A stretch of DNA of 64,000 nucleotides from Pseudomonas sp. UBA2684 (GTDB lineage: Bacteria > Pseudomonadota > Gammaproteobacteria > Pseudomonadales > Pseudomonadaceae), in assembly GCA_002354655.1 (NCBI GenBank), contig DELY01000044.1, forward strand, positions 245,474 through 309,473, written 5' to 3'. A model generated the notes under the pieces. The model was not told the origin of the DNA. It saw only the letters and a list, made by a program, of their open reading frames with translations, and searched no databases. Positions 8,314-16,814 of this stretch are shown one piece after another (the stretch's first letter is position 1; each line of letters opens with the position of its first letter). The position numbers were made by a program, and so were the translations under genes.

Positions 8314-9603
8314 TCAGTCCCAGATCACCGGGAGCGACGCAGCACCACGCAACTGCGCACCTTCGATGACCGGGGCCGGTTGCGAGGGGTCCAGGCGAAG
8401 GTTGGGGAATAGGTCGAGGATGGCGTTGACCGAGCAACTGATCTCGACCTTGGCGATGAACTGGCCGATACACATGTGTGGGCCGAAGCCAAAGCCAAAG
8501 GCGGGCTTGAGCTTGCGGTCGATATCGAACACCTCGGGATTCTCGAAGGCGTCCTCGTCGCGGTTGGCGGATACCACCATGCACTGTACGAAGGAGCCCT
8601 TGGGAATCTTCACCCCGTGGAACTCGACATCCTTGGCGGTCTCACGCACCTTGAACGTGGCCACCGGTTCGAAGCGCGCAGTTTCATCCATCAGCTTGGC
8701 AATCAGCGAGCGATCGGCCCTGACCCGTTCCAGCAGGCCCGGGGTGGTGAGCAGCAGGGTCATTACCGAACTGAACATGCGCGTGGTGGTTTCGCCGGCG
8801 GCAGGTAGCAGTGAGCGGGTGAAGGTAATCACCTCATGGTCATCCAGCGTCCGACCTTCAAATTCGGCACGCAACAAACGTCCGACCACGTCGTCGCCCT
8901 GGCTGCCCTCCGCGCGGCGGCGCACCACGACATCCTGGATCGCGTCATACAGCCCCTTCACCGCAATGCCGGCCTTCTGCCGGGCATCAGCCATCTTCTC
9001 CGGATCGATCTGGTTACCGCCGACCATGGCCAGCGCCCAGGCAGCGTACTGCTTGTACTTGGACGGGTCATCGGAGGGGAAGCCCATCAGCGCGTACATG
9101 ATACGGATCGGTAATTCCAGGCCGAACTGCATCAGGTCGGCCTTCTTCTCAGGGACCAGCGGCTCCAGGAAGCCCTTGCGGATCACCTCGTCGATCTGCC
9201 CACGCCACTTGTTAACGCTCTCGGGCATGAACGCCGGCTGCAGCAGCGCGCGCACCTTGCGGTGCGGCTCGCCGTCCATGGCCAGGATCACCAAACCGTC
9301 GAAGAAGGCACCCAGGCCCTCGGCGATAAAGCCACTGGTGTAGGTATTGCCGTCGCGCAGCACCGCCATCACGTCCTGGTATTTGAACAGGGCGAAAGTC
9401 GGCCGCGTCCCTTGCTGGATCCCGGCATTGGTTGGTACACCGAACTGGGTGATGAAATCACCCTGGTAGACGGGCGATTTCAGGCGCTGCTCCCGGCACA
9501 CCGCATGGATGTCCAGGCTCGTACCAAGGTAGGTTGCAGACACCGCAGCGTAGGCACTTTTGAGATCGATCGCGGTATCGGTACGGCTAGCACTCATGGT
9601 CAT
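8314..9603 (-). CDS. Cytochrome P450 (class I bacterial type)
   Basis: The 429-residue soluble P450 has the I-helix oxygen-activation motif AAGETTTR, the ExxR motif in ETARFEP, and the heme-ligand loop FGFGFGPHMCIG with the thiolate Cys near residue 378. It inserts one oxygen atom into a C-H bond or C=C of a substrate. Electrons probably come from the [2Fe-2S] ferredoxin and reductase at 1522-3122 (inference). Start alternatives MTMS are two codons apart. It follows a phytoene-desaturase-like gene across a GC-rich hairpin. The substrate is unknown. Confidence 0.93.
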   Translation of the reverse strand: MTMSASRTDTAIDLKSAYAAVSATYLGTSLDIHAVCREQRLKSPVYQGDFITQFGVPTNAGIQQGTRPTFALFKYQDVMAVLRDGNTYTSGFIAEGLGAFFDGLVILAMDGEPHRKVRALLQPAFMPESVNKWRGQIDEVIRKGFLEPLVPEKKADLMQFGLELPIRIMYALMGFPSDDPSKYKQYAAWALAMVGGNQIDPEKMADARQKAGIAVKGLYDAIQDVVVRRRAEGSQGDDVVGRLLRAEFEGRTLDDHEVITFTRSLLPAAGETTTRMFSSVMTLLLTTPGLLERVRADRSLIAKLMDETARFEPVATFKVRETAKDVEFHGVKIPKGSFVQCMVVSANRDEDAFENPEVFDIDRKLKPAFGFGFGPHMCIGQFIAKVEISCSVNAILDLFPNLRLDPSQPAPVIEGAQLRGAASLPVIWD

Positions 9604-9640
9604 GTCTCACTCTTAATAAATTGTCATTGTCGAGCGTCAC

Positions 9641-9661
9641 GGCTGGCCGCTGCGGCCAGCC
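9641..9661. promoter_or_regulatory. Intergenic hairpin between flavoprotein and P450 genes
   Basis: GGCTGGCCG and CGGCCAGCC form a perfect 9-bp stem with a 3-nt loop in the 78-bp gap of the minus operon. No T-tract follows, so mRNA-end stabilisation or a REP-like unit is more likely than full termination. Confidence 0.45.
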
Positions 9662-9681
9662 CAATAGCTGAACGGTCGTAC

Positions 9682-11340
9682 TCACGCCCCAGGCGTGGTC
9701 TGGCCAACAGGCTGCTGGCTGGCACCTGCCGGTGCCGCTATGCGGTCGCTCGCGCGCTTACCCAGGTAACGCTTAACCCGCTGGGCAGCCAGGCGCCCCG
9801 CCATGCCGTTGACTCCACCACCGGGGTGGATGCCGGCACTGCCGAAGTAGAGGCCCTCGACCGGCAGGGTATCGCCGCCCAGACCATGGGCCGGGCGCAT
9901 GCTGCTGGAGCGCAGGGTGGTGGTGTCGATGTGTACGACGCAGCCATTCACCGTATTCAGTCGCGCGGTGAAGTCCGGTGCGGCTTCGAGACGGCGGCCA
10001 ATGATGGTGTGTTCATTGACGCCCTCGATGTACTCGCTGATCTGGCTGATCAACTGATCCGCAACCCGCTCGCGCAGCGCGTCCCAGCCTTCGGCAGGAT
10101 TGACCGGCATCGCCGGCGGGTAGACGTACAGCACGTCCTGACCACTCGGCGCCTGTGACGGGTCGACGGCGCTGGGCGCGGCAAAGGTGATGTAAGGCAA
10201 GCGTGGCACCTCACCGCGCGCACTGGCGGCGAAGTTCTCCAGCACCGCTTCGGCGGTACCGATCAACAGGCAAGCCTTGCGCAAGTCGACACCATCGCCG
10301 CGCGCAGCCTCGAAGCGCGACACCGAGATCTGTCCGTTCAGGGCCAGGTCGAGCTTCACCGGTCCGGCGCCATGCGCATTGGCCGGCGCCATCGCCACAC
10401 GGGTCAGCAGTTGCTGCTCGATCGCACCCGGCGTGACCATCTCCAGCGCCACCTTGGGATGGCAGCTGGCGACCACCACACGGGCATGGAATTCTTGGCC
10501 GTCCGCCAGACGCACGCCGCGTACCTTGCCGTCCACTGCGACGATTTCGGTCACCGACGCCGAGGTCATCACCGCACCGCCCAACTCCTCGAAACGCGAA
10601 CGTAGCGCGTCACTGAGCTTTTGCATGCCGCCGATCACCCGGCCCACACCAAAGCGATGGAGGAAGGCCACCAGGGCGTAGTAGATGCCGCTGCCGTCGG
10701 CAGTAATCACCCCGGCCAGCCCGGTCAGCGCACACATGGCGGAGATAGTCACCGGATGCTCGAAACGCTCCAGCGCCGCCTGGTAGGCCGAACCGGTCAT
10801 CAGTGCCATCAGTTCCGGCTTGAGCTTGCGGTTGCGCAACACCGTGCCCAAGACCTTGAGCTTGGTGCCCAAATTGAACTTGGCCGGATCGGCTCGCATC
10901 ATCGGCAGCGCCATGTCGATAAAGGCATCCAACACCTTGACGAACGCCAGGTAAGCATCGGCATCGCGCGGGCTGTAGCGGCGGATTTCCTCGGCGGTGC
11001 GGTTGGCGTCGCGCCAGAACACCACCGAGGTACCGTCCGGGTGCAGGTAGACGTAACCAGGCGAGTACTCGACCGCCTGAAAACCGTGGCGATCCAGCTC
11101 CAGTTCAACGGGGACATGGGCGTGCACGCGCATCGACATCATGTCCAATGCACACGGGTGCACCAGGTGCTCGGGCGCCTCGGGGATCAAGTAGCCGGAG
11201 GACGCCATGCCGCCGACTTTGCCCAGCGCCTCCAACACCATCACCTTGTTGCCCTCGGCGGCCAGGTAGCAGCCGGTGGTCAGGCCATTGTGCCCGCCCC
11301 CCACAATCAGGACATCGAACTCTGTGTTACTCAAGGTCAT
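9682..11340 (-). CDS. Phytoene-desaturase-like FAD oxidoreductase
   Basis: The 552-residue flavoprotein has an N-terminal FAD motif GGGHNGLTTGCYLA at about residue 15. Its C-terminus, GLYFGSAGIHPGGGVNGMAG, is typical of the NAD(P)/FAD phytoene desaturase / CrtI-like superfamily (PYROXD2-like). Such enzymes desaturate or isomerise isoprenoid-like chains or oxidise other lipids; no carotenoid genes are nearby. It is first in the minus operon with the P450. A desaturation step on a terpenoid or other hydrophobic ring is a plausible role but is inferred. Confidence 0.88.
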   Translation of the reverse strand: MTLSNTEFDVLIVGGGHNGLTTGCYLAAEGNKVMVLEALGKVGGMASSGYLIPEAPEHLVHPCALDMMSMRVHAHVPVELELDRHGFQAVEYSPGYVYLHPDGTSVVFWRDANRTAEEIRRYSPRDADAYLAFVKVLDAFIDMALPMMRADPAKFNLGTKLKVLGTVLRNRKLKPELMALMTGSAYQAALERFEHPVTISAMCALTGLAGVITADGSGIYYALVAFLHRFGVGRVIGGMQKLSDALRSRFEELGGAVMTSASVTEIVAVDGKVRGVRLADGQEFHARVVVASCHPKVALEMVTPGAIEQQLLTRVAMAPANAHGAGPVKLDLALNGQISVSRFEAARGDGVDLRKACLLIGTAEAVLENFAASARGEVPRLPYITFAAPSAVDPSQAPSGQDVLYVYPPAMPVNPAEGWDALRERVADQLISQISEYIEGVNEHTIIGRRLEAAPDFTARLNTVNGCVVHIDTTTLRSSSMRPAHGLGGDTLPVEGLYFGSAGIHPGGGVNGMAGRLAAQRVKRYLGKRASDRIAAPAGASQQPVGQTTPGA

Positions 11341-11665
11341 CTCAAGTCTCCATGGCCGGCCGGCACAACGTCAGTAATTTGCGTGACGCGCCGGTAGGCC
11401 GGTACGTATCTGCTCATCCACCCGCAAACGAACGGCGGCGCAACTAAAACCTGCGTCACGCCATCCGTGGGGATGAACCAGCGGTAGTTAATCGTTTGCG
11501 CGAGGCCCATCTACGTCGGCTGGGCGGGGTCGCCTCGTGCTCACTGCATGCGCTGACCGGCACGCGTCGGGAAAGGACTCAGTTCGGCAATCACCCGTGT
11601 CCGCGCCCGGCGTTAACGCCGCGTGCAGCAGGTTCACGCGTTGGGTGTGAGGCATGCGCTGGCCA

Positions 11666-11758
11666 CTATGCGTTTGCCTGCGCCTGGGCATCGGCCACAG
11701 CGACCGCAATCAAGGCGATGACCGCGAGGTAACTTGAGACAGTTCGTTGAAGGTTCAT
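11666..11758 (-). CDS. Tiny ORF consisting of an apparent signal peptide
   Basis: The ATG at 11758 follows GGAG by 10 nt and opens 30 codons. They have a basic start (MNLQRTV), a hydrophobic core (LAVIALIAVAVA) and an Ala-x-Ala cleavage-like end (DAQAQA). The stop TAG comes four residues after the predicted cleavage site. It could be a leader peptide or the surviving 5' end of a decayed gene for a secreted protein. The frame carries no domain. Confidence 0.35.
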   Translation of the reverse strand: MNLQRTVSSYLAVIALIAVAVADAQAQANA

Positions 11759-11863
11759 GAGGCCGATCTCCGTTATTAGTCTTATCGAGAAATCGCAACG
11801 CCGTACGCCGCGATTGCCGAGTAGTTACCCTAACGAATTAACTGCCAGAGCAGCAGCGCATCC

Positions 11864-11882
11864 GTTTGACCTTGAGTCAAAC
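11864..11882. promoter_or_regulatory. Palindrome GTTTGAC-N5-GTCAAAC
   Basis: The perfect 7-bp arms around CTTGA lie 110 bp before the VOC start and about 520 bp before the flavoprotein start. The size fits a dimeric repressor site. No partner is assigned; the TetR at 13371 is nearest. Confidence 0.35.
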
Positions 11883-11991
11883 GAAAGCTGGGGGCGCTGC
11901 AACATGTATTTGTAGGATGGCGCCAACGCACTATCAGCGCGACTCGGCGCAACACTCGAAGTGCCGAATTAGCCTCACTCAAGGAAACACC

Positions 11992-12399
11992 ATGATTACG
12001 CGCATGGACCACTTCACCATCGTCACCGATCAGCTGCAGAGCACGCGGCAGTTCTATGTCGAGATACTTGGCTTGCAGCAAGGACCGCGCCCGCCCTTTC
12101 CCATTGCCGGTTACTGGCTGTACGTCGGGCCGCATCCGGTTCTGCATGTGGTGGCTGTCGCGCGCATGCCCGAGCCCCGTCGCGGGGTTCTCGATCACAT
12201 GGCTTTTCGCGCCGAGGGACTGGCGAGCACCCTGGATCGCCTGGATGAGCATGGCATCGCCTTTCGCATCATTCGCGCACCGGGCGAAACCCGCACCTGG
12301 CAACTGTTCTGCAACGACCCCAACGGCGTGGAAGTGGAGTTGGATTTCGCCGCGACAGAAATCCCACCCAGCGACTGGAAAAGCCGTTGCGCGGCCTGA
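11992..12399 (+). CDS. VOC (glyoxalase/dioxygenase fold) protein
   Basis: The 135-residue single-unit vicinal oxygen chelate protein has H at MDHFTIVTD (residues 4-12), HVVAV and DHMAF metal-side histidines, and a C-terminal NDPNGVEVELDF motif with a candidate metal Glu. The family includes glyoxalase I, extradiol dioxygenases and epimerases, so the reaction is open. The ATG at 11992 follows AAGGAA. It converges on the SDR at 12418 with only 18 bp between stops. Confidence 0.82.
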   Translation: MITRMDHFTIVTDQLQSTRQFYVEILGLQQGPRPPFPIAGYWLYVGPHPVLHVVAVARMPEPRRGVLDHMAFRAEGLASTLDRLDEHGIAFRIIRAPGETRTWQLFCNDPNGVEVELDFAATEIPPSDWKSRCAA

Positions 12400-12417
12400 C
12401 CGACCGCCGCGATACGG

Positions 12418-13197
12418 CTAGATCAGCCCGGCATAGCTGCCGCCATCCACTTGCAGATTCTGCCCGGTGATATAGCTGGCCTGGGCCGAACAGAAAAACG
12501 CGCAGGCGGCGGCAAACTCCTCGGCCGTGCCGAAACGCCGGGCCGGAATCGGTCGCAGCATTTCCGCGCGCGCCTCGTCCAAACTGCAGCCCTTGTGCTT
12601 GGCCAATTGCGCGCTCATGAACTGCAAGCGATCAGTTTCGATGCGTTCAGGCAGCAGGTTATTCAGGGTGACATTGTCGCGCACGACTTCGTTGGCCAGC
12701 GCCTTGGAAAAGGCCGTCAGCCCTGCCCGTGCGGCGGTGGAAAGGCCCAGCGGCAGACGCGGCGACTTGACCATGGCCGAGGTGATATTGACGATCCGCC
12801 CGAAGCGCCGAGCGCGCATGCCGCCGACCACGGCCTGGATCAACAGAATTGCCGAGAGCATGTTGGCCTCCACGGCCGCCAGCCAGGCGGCATGGTCCCA
12901 CTCCTCGATACGTCCCGGCGCCGGCCCGCCATTGTTGGTAATCAGAATGTCCGGTTGCGGGCAGGCAGCCAGCAGGGCGGCACGTCCAGCCTCACTACCG
13001 ACATCGGCTACCACCACCTGCGGCTGGCGTCCGGTCACGGCCATGATCTCGGCGGCGGTCAGGGCCAGTTGTTCGGCGTCACGGCCATTGATCAGCACCT
13101 CGCAGCCTTCTTGCGCCAGGGCCAGCGCGCAGGCCTTGCCCAGGCCACGAGATGACGCGCAGACAATCGCCTTACGGCCAGCAATTCGCAGATCCAT
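12418..13197 (-). CDS. SDR-family protein lacking the YxxxK pair
   Basis: The 259-residue SDR fold has a modified cofactor motif CASSRGLG and ITNNGGPAPG. The segment that normally holds YxxxK reads LGLSTAARAGL, so the catalytic Tyr and Lys are absent, while INITSA keeps the Ser region. A subgroup of FabG-like SDRs with this pattern is known, and its chemistry is poorly defined. The ATG at 13197 has GGGGGAG at good spacing; the GTG at 13203 is too close to it. It is divergent from the TetR gene at 13371. Confidence 0.85.
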   Translation of the reverse strand: MDLRIAGRKAIVCASSRGLGKACALALAQEGCEVLINGRDAEQLALTAAEIMAVTGRQPQVVVADVGSEAGRAALLAACPQPDILITNNGGPAPGRIEEWDHAAWLAAVEANMLSAILLIQAVVGGMRARRFGRIVNITSAMVKSPRLPLGLSTAARAGLTAFSKALANEVVRDNVTLNNLLPERIETDRLQFMSAQLAKHKGCSLDEARAEMLRPIPARRFGTAEEFAAACAFFCSAQASYITGQNLQVDGGSYAGLI

Positions 13198-13247
13198 AAT
13201 CACTCCCCCATCGATTTAGTAGCGGGCTCGCTGTAACGACTTATGAA

Positions 13248-13263
13248 GACACATTGCTGTGTC
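13248..13263. promoter_or_regulatory. Palindrome GACACA-N4-TGTGTC in the SDR/TetR divergent gap
   Basis: Six-base perfect arms around TTGC lie 51 bp upstream of the SDR start. It is a possible operator in the shared promoter region. Confidence 0.3.
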
Positions 13264-13316
13264 CATCTCGCGGCTGGGCAAACGGCGACACAAAGAGTCG
13301 ACGTGGTAATCTGCCT

Positions 13317-13333
13317 GTCGATAAAACATCGAC
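13317..13333. promoter_or_regulatory. Palindrome GTCGAT-N5-ATCGAC upstream of the TetR gene
   Basis: Perfect 6-bp arms with a 5-bp spacer end 37 bp before the TetR ATG at 13371. The position is typical for autoregulation by a TetR dimer, but the assignment is inferred from position only. Confidence 0.4.
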
Positions 13334-13370
13334 CTCGCCGCCGGCGCAAAGCAGACGGAACAACAATAAA

Positions 13371-14021
13371 ATGAATACGTCCCCAGTTCGCACCGAACCC
13401 AATAAGCGCAATACCTTGAACCGTTTGCTGGAAGTCGCTCGCCAAGAGTTTTCGACAAAAGGGCTGAGTGGCGCACGCATCGAAGAAATTGCCCGCGAAG
13501 CCGGAGTCACCAAACAACTGGTTTATCACTACTACGGTTCGAAAGAGCGGCTGTTCAGTGCCGTGTTGGATGAATCCTCGCACCGCATAATGGCCGAGTT
13601 GATCGCCCTGGAAGTTGAACACTTAGCGCCGACCCTGGCCCTGCGCGAGATACTCAACTATTGCTTCGACCAATATATGAAAGATCCCTTTCTCGGTGCA
13701 CTGGCCCTTGAAGGTATTCGTTACCACGACGCCCACGACACGCCACGCAATATGTTTGCCGACTTGACGCCGGCACTCGCCGAAAAATTCGACCGTATTC
13801 TGCAACGCGGCGCGCAAAGCGGTGAGTTCAAAGTCGTAGCCGATCCGCGGCTGTTTCTCGCAACCGCCGCGCTGCTCACCTCGGGCGGCTTTACCAACCA
13901 CTACTCCATGTCGGTGTTGATCGGTGTCGATACGCGCTCCGCGCAGGGCATGCAAATGTGGCGACAGTACTCGGTCGACTTCATCGTCTCAAGCATCAGC
14001 CTTACACCCAATCCGGGGTAA
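13371..14021 (+). CDS. TetR-family transcriptional regulator
   Basis: The 216-residue regulator has an N-terminal TetR helix-turn-helix (IEEIAREAGVTKQLVYHYYG, about residues 37-56), followed by a helical ligand domain. The ATG at 13371 was chosen because upstream codons have no family homology. It is divergent from the SDR at 12418 and convergent with the long minus operon ending at 14077. It probably represses neighbouring catabolic genes and responds to a substrate or CoA ester. Confidence 0.9.
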   Translation: MNTSPVRTEPNKRNTLNRLLEVARQEFSTKGLSGARIEEIAREAGVTKQLVYHYYGSKERLFSAVLDESSHRIMAELIALEVEHLAPTLALREILNYCFDQYMKDPFLGALALEGIRYHDAHDTPRNMFADLTPALAEKFDRILQRGAQSGEFKVVADPRLFLATAALLTSGGFTNHYSMSVLIGVDTRSAQGMQMWRQYSVDFIVSSISLTPNPG

Positions 14022-14030
14022 AACGCAGCA

Positions 14031-14059
14031 AGCAGCCGGGCCTTAGCAGACCGGCTGCT
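14031..14059. terminator. Hairpin between convergent TetR and SDR genes
   Basis: AGCAGCCGG and CCGGCTGCT form a 9-bp stem with a 12-nt interval in the 55-bp convergent gap. It lacks a clear T-tract on either strand. A bidirectional transcription stop is likely from position, not from sequence alone. Confidence 0.45.
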
Positions 14060-14076
14060 GACTCGACACAACGGTA

Positions 14077-14907
14077 TTACATTCCGCCCCGGCCCGACTT
14101 CTGGAAGAACTCGCGCATCGCCACCAACGAGGGGGTGTGGCTGCTGAAGCCGCCATCCGCCACCAGGGTGCTGCCGGTGACGAACGACGACTCATCGCAG
14201 GCCAGGAAGGCCACGACGTTGGCGATCTCGCGGGGCGTTCCCAATTCCGGGGTCATGTGGTTATCGCGCAGAATATCCAGCAATTGCGGCGGCATGGAGT
14301 CGTGGGCGTTTTCCGCCGGCGCCAGGCCGATTTGCACGGCGTTCGCGCGGATGCCCTGCTTGCCGTACTGTGCGGCGACCAAACGCGGCAACATGATCAG
14401 CGCCGCCTTCGAGGTGGCATAGCCAGTCAGGGAAAGATCGCCTTGCACGCCGAGCCCGGAGGTGGCGAAGATCACCGAGCCTTTGCCCTGTTTGAGCATC
14501 TCGGGAATGCCGTACTTGCAGCACAGCACAGCACCGCGCAGGTTTACCGCAATGGCCCGATCCCACGCGTCCATATCCAGGTTGCAGATGTCGCGGTCAC
14601 GCTGGCGTTGCCCTACATCCAGTACAGCCGCGTTGTTGTGCAGGATATCGAGGCGGCCGAAACGCTCGACCACCGTCGCAACCATGGCCTTGACCGAAGC
14701 CTCGGATGACACATCGGTGCATACGCCGATGGCCTGCCCACCCTGTGCCACAATCGACTCGGCAACCTGTTGCGCGGCATCGCCGTTGATATCCACGACC
14801 GCAATCTGCGCCCCATGGGAGGCCAGCACACGCGCGCATTCAGCGCCCAGACCGCCACCGGAGCCGGTGATAATGGCGACGCGACCGTCGAGTTTTCCTG
14901 CTGTCAT
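14077..14907 (-). CDS. SDR-family oxidoreductase (canonical)
   Basis: The 276-residue protein has TGSGGGLG for NAD(P), NNAA, Ser in IFATSG, and YATSK as catalytic YxxxK. The C-terminal tail is slightly extended (about 25 residues after VADGG). It is last in the seven-gene minus operon that starts with DUF1302 at 23682, and follows the enoyl-CoA hydratase by 37 bp. A 3-hydroxyacyl-CoA or ring-alcohol dehydrogenase role fits this neighbour, by inference. Confidence 0.9.
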   Translation of the reverse strand: MTAGKLDGRVAIITGSGGGLGAECARVLASHGAQIAVVDINGDAAQQVAESIVAQGGQAIGVCTDVSSEASVKAMVATVVERFGRLDILHNNAAVLDVGQRQRDRDICNLDMDAWDRAIAVNLRGAVLCCKYGIPEMLKQGKGSVIFATSGLGVQGDLSLTGYATSKAALIMLPRLVAAQYGKQGIRANAVQIGLAPAENAHDSMPPQLLDILRDNHMTPELGTPREIANVVAFLACDESSFVTGSTLVADGGFSSHTPSLVAMREFFQKSGRGGM

Positions 14908-14944
14908 ATCGGATCTTCCTATTCAATATCTGCGCGGGCGCGCG

Positions 14945-15763
14945 TCATTCGCCGGTGAAGCGCGGGGCGCGTTTCTCACTGAAGGCTGTCGCAGCTTCCT
15001 TCACATCCTGAGTGGTGGCGAGCAAGGCGAACAGATTCAACTCAAGATCAAGGCCACTTTTCAAGTCCAATTCCAGGGCTGCGCGGGCAGCTTTTTTGAC
15101 ATAGGCCGAGGCCATCGGCGGCTTGCTGGCGATGCGCCGGGCAAGCTCGGTGACTTCGGCCTGCAAGCTCGCGCTGTCGCTGGCCAAACGGCTTACCAGA
15201 CCGATATGCCGGGCTTCTTCGGCATTCATTCGGTCACCGGACAGCAGCATGTCCAGTGCCCGCCCAGCGGCGACCACGCGGCACAGACGCTGCGTGCCAC
15301 CACCGCCCGGAATCAGGCCAAGGCCGGTTTCCGGCAACGCATAAATCGCGTCTGGCGAGGAGAAACGGATATCGCACGCCAAGGCCAGCTCCAAACCGCC
15401 GCCCATGCAGTAACCGTGAATCGCGGCAATGATCGGCTTGCTGATCTGATCCAATGCTTCGATCCAGCGGGCGCCTTCCATGCGTTGGCGCACCTGCAAG
15501 GACGATTCGACGCCGCGGCGCTCCTTGATGTCCGCGCCCGCGCAGAAGCCGCGCGGGCCTTCGCCACGGATGACGATGACCCGTACGCCTGGATCTTTTT
15601 CCAGCAGCGCCAACGCCTCGGGTACACCCTGGCGGATTTGATCGTTGATCGCATTGATTTGCCCAGGGCGGGTCAACACTACCCAACCAAGCGCCCCGTC
15701 GCGCTCGACGCGTACAGCTTCGTTAATCACCAACGGCAACTGTTGGCCAGCATCGGCGCTCAT
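14945..15763 (-). CDS. Enoyl-CoA hydratase/isomerase family protein
   Basis: The 272-residue crotonase-fold protein has the oxyanion-hole segments RGFCAGADIKE and IHGYCMGGGLELALACDI, and the Glu-containing LPETGLGLIPGGGGTQRL. Hydration of a 2-enoyl-CoA is most likely. The ATG at 15763 overlaps the VOC stop as ATGA, with GAGGAG 8 nt upstream, so the two are translationally coupled. Its presence shows that the operon handles CoA thioesters. Confidence 0.92.
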   Translation of the reverse strand: MSADAGQQLPLVINEAVRVERDGALGWVVLTRPGQINAINDQIRQGVPEALALLEKDPGVRVIVIRGEGPRGFCAGADIKERRGVESSLQVRQRMEGARWIEALDQISKPIIAAIHGYCMGGGLELALACDIRFSSPDAIYALPETGLGLIPGGGGTQRLCRVVAAGRALDMLLSGDRMNAEEARHIGLVSRLASDSASLQAEVTELARRIASKPPMASAYVKKAARAALELDLKSGLDLELNLFALLATTQDVKEAATAFSEKRAPRFTGE

Positions 15764-16731
15764 ACCGGGCACTCCTCGAATTCAAAGACCTGACCATCCA
15801 GTTCTTTTGGATCGACCTTGATCAGCGAACGGCCGCCGACAGCTTCGGACGACTCGAGCCACTCGAACGCCGTCCCTCGCGCGCGCAGATCTTCGGCCTT
15901 GGCCGCCAGATCGTTAACGCCGATGCGGATGTAGTAAGGACCCGGCCCCCAATTGTTCAGATAGTGACCCGCATCGGTGTTCCAGTACGTTGCTTCGAGC
16001 ACGTCCAAGGTCGCGCTGTTGGCCACCGTGAAGCCCATGCGCGCACGGCGATAGCCTTCGCTGCGGATGTTTTCCACCGGGCCGCTAGGCTCCCAGTCGA
16101 GGTTGCAGGAGACCTTGCGCAGGGTTTCATCGAGGTCGCGCACCAGGAACCCGCGAGCGGTCACCCGCACCATGTCACCGGGCTTCAGGTCACGCGGTTG
16201 AGCCGGCGGCAGGGCGTAGGTTTCCGCCGGCATCTGCAGCGGCTCGGTGGGCATGATTTCGATGCACAGGCCGCCATCGACCGTAGGCTGGTAGAACGGC
16301 TGCTCCGGGGTCGCCCCGAGCCAGAGGCGGTCGAATGGCATTTCCGGGGTGCGCTGAGCCATGCGGAACGGCAGCCGACGGCGCATCAACTTGTCCACCA
16401 GGGCATCGAACTTGTCGCCATGCAGCGCCAGGACGATGGAGTGGGTGAGCATCGGCCGGTGATGGCCCTGGAAGTCCTTCAGACTTTCCAGAAAGTCATG
16501 AAACAGCGGGTCGCCCGGATTGGGCAGATCAAGGTGCCATTGCGGCTCGATGCGCGTCGGCGCAACGGCCAGCGACTTGTGTACGCGCAGGAAGTGCGCG
16601 ATGTATGGGTGATTGTCGAACGCCTGACGCCAGCGCTCGTGCTTGTAAATGCCGAGCTTGTCCACCAGCTTTTCCGTCATCCCATCGGGGTCCGGAACCA
16701 TCATGTCGGCACTCATCAACAATTCAAACAT
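15760..16731 (-). CDS. Two-domain VOC-family protein
   Basis: The 323-residue cytoplasmic protein starts MFELLMSADMMVPD after a strong GGAGGGAG site. It contains two glyoxalase/dioxygenase-like halves: residues 1-170 and, after a linker near 200, a second half with YIRIGVNDLAAKAEDLRARG. I cannot assign metal ligands safely. It is 83 bp downstream of the RND transporter and coupled to the hydratase. A ring-opening or isomerase role is possible; the reaction is unknown. Confidence 0.75.
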   Translation of the reverse strand: MFELLMSADMMVPDPDGMTEKLVDKLGIYKHERWRQAFDNHPYIAHFLRVHKSLAVAPTRIEPQWHLDLPNPGDPLFHDFLESLKDFQGHHRPMLTHSIVLALHGDKFDALVDKLMRRRLPFRMAQRTPEMPFDRLWLGATPEQPFYQPTVDGGLCIEIMPTEPLQMPAETYALPPAQPRDLKPGDMVRVTARGFLVRDLDETLRKVSCNLDWEPSGPVENIRSEGYRRARMGFTVANSATLDVLEATYWNTDAGHYLNNWGPGPYYIRIGVNDLAAKAEDLRARGTAFEWLESSEAVGGRSLIKVDPKELDGQVFEFEECPV

Positions 16732-16814
16732 AGCACTCTCCCTCCAATAGCTGGCCAGGGCGCTAGCCTTGGCCGATAAGTCAGTGGAGCCCGCCGTCTG
16801 TGCGGCGGACTCGG

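Larger units (their letters stand above)
11341..11991. other. 651-bp intergenic region upstream of the flavoprotein operon and the VOC gene
   Basis: This gap separates the divergent flavoprotein operon and VOC gene, and must hold their promoters. I see a 30-codon signal-peptide-like open frame (11666-11758, minus) and a small palindrome (11864-11882). The stretch 11400-11660 shows no coding homology that I recognise and may be decayed coding sequence. Confidence 0.5.

Noticed and set aside
9682-11340. Calling the flavoprotein a carotenoid phytoene desaturase
   Set aside because: No phytoene synthase, cyclase or other carotenoid gene is nearby, and the superfamily is functionally broad.
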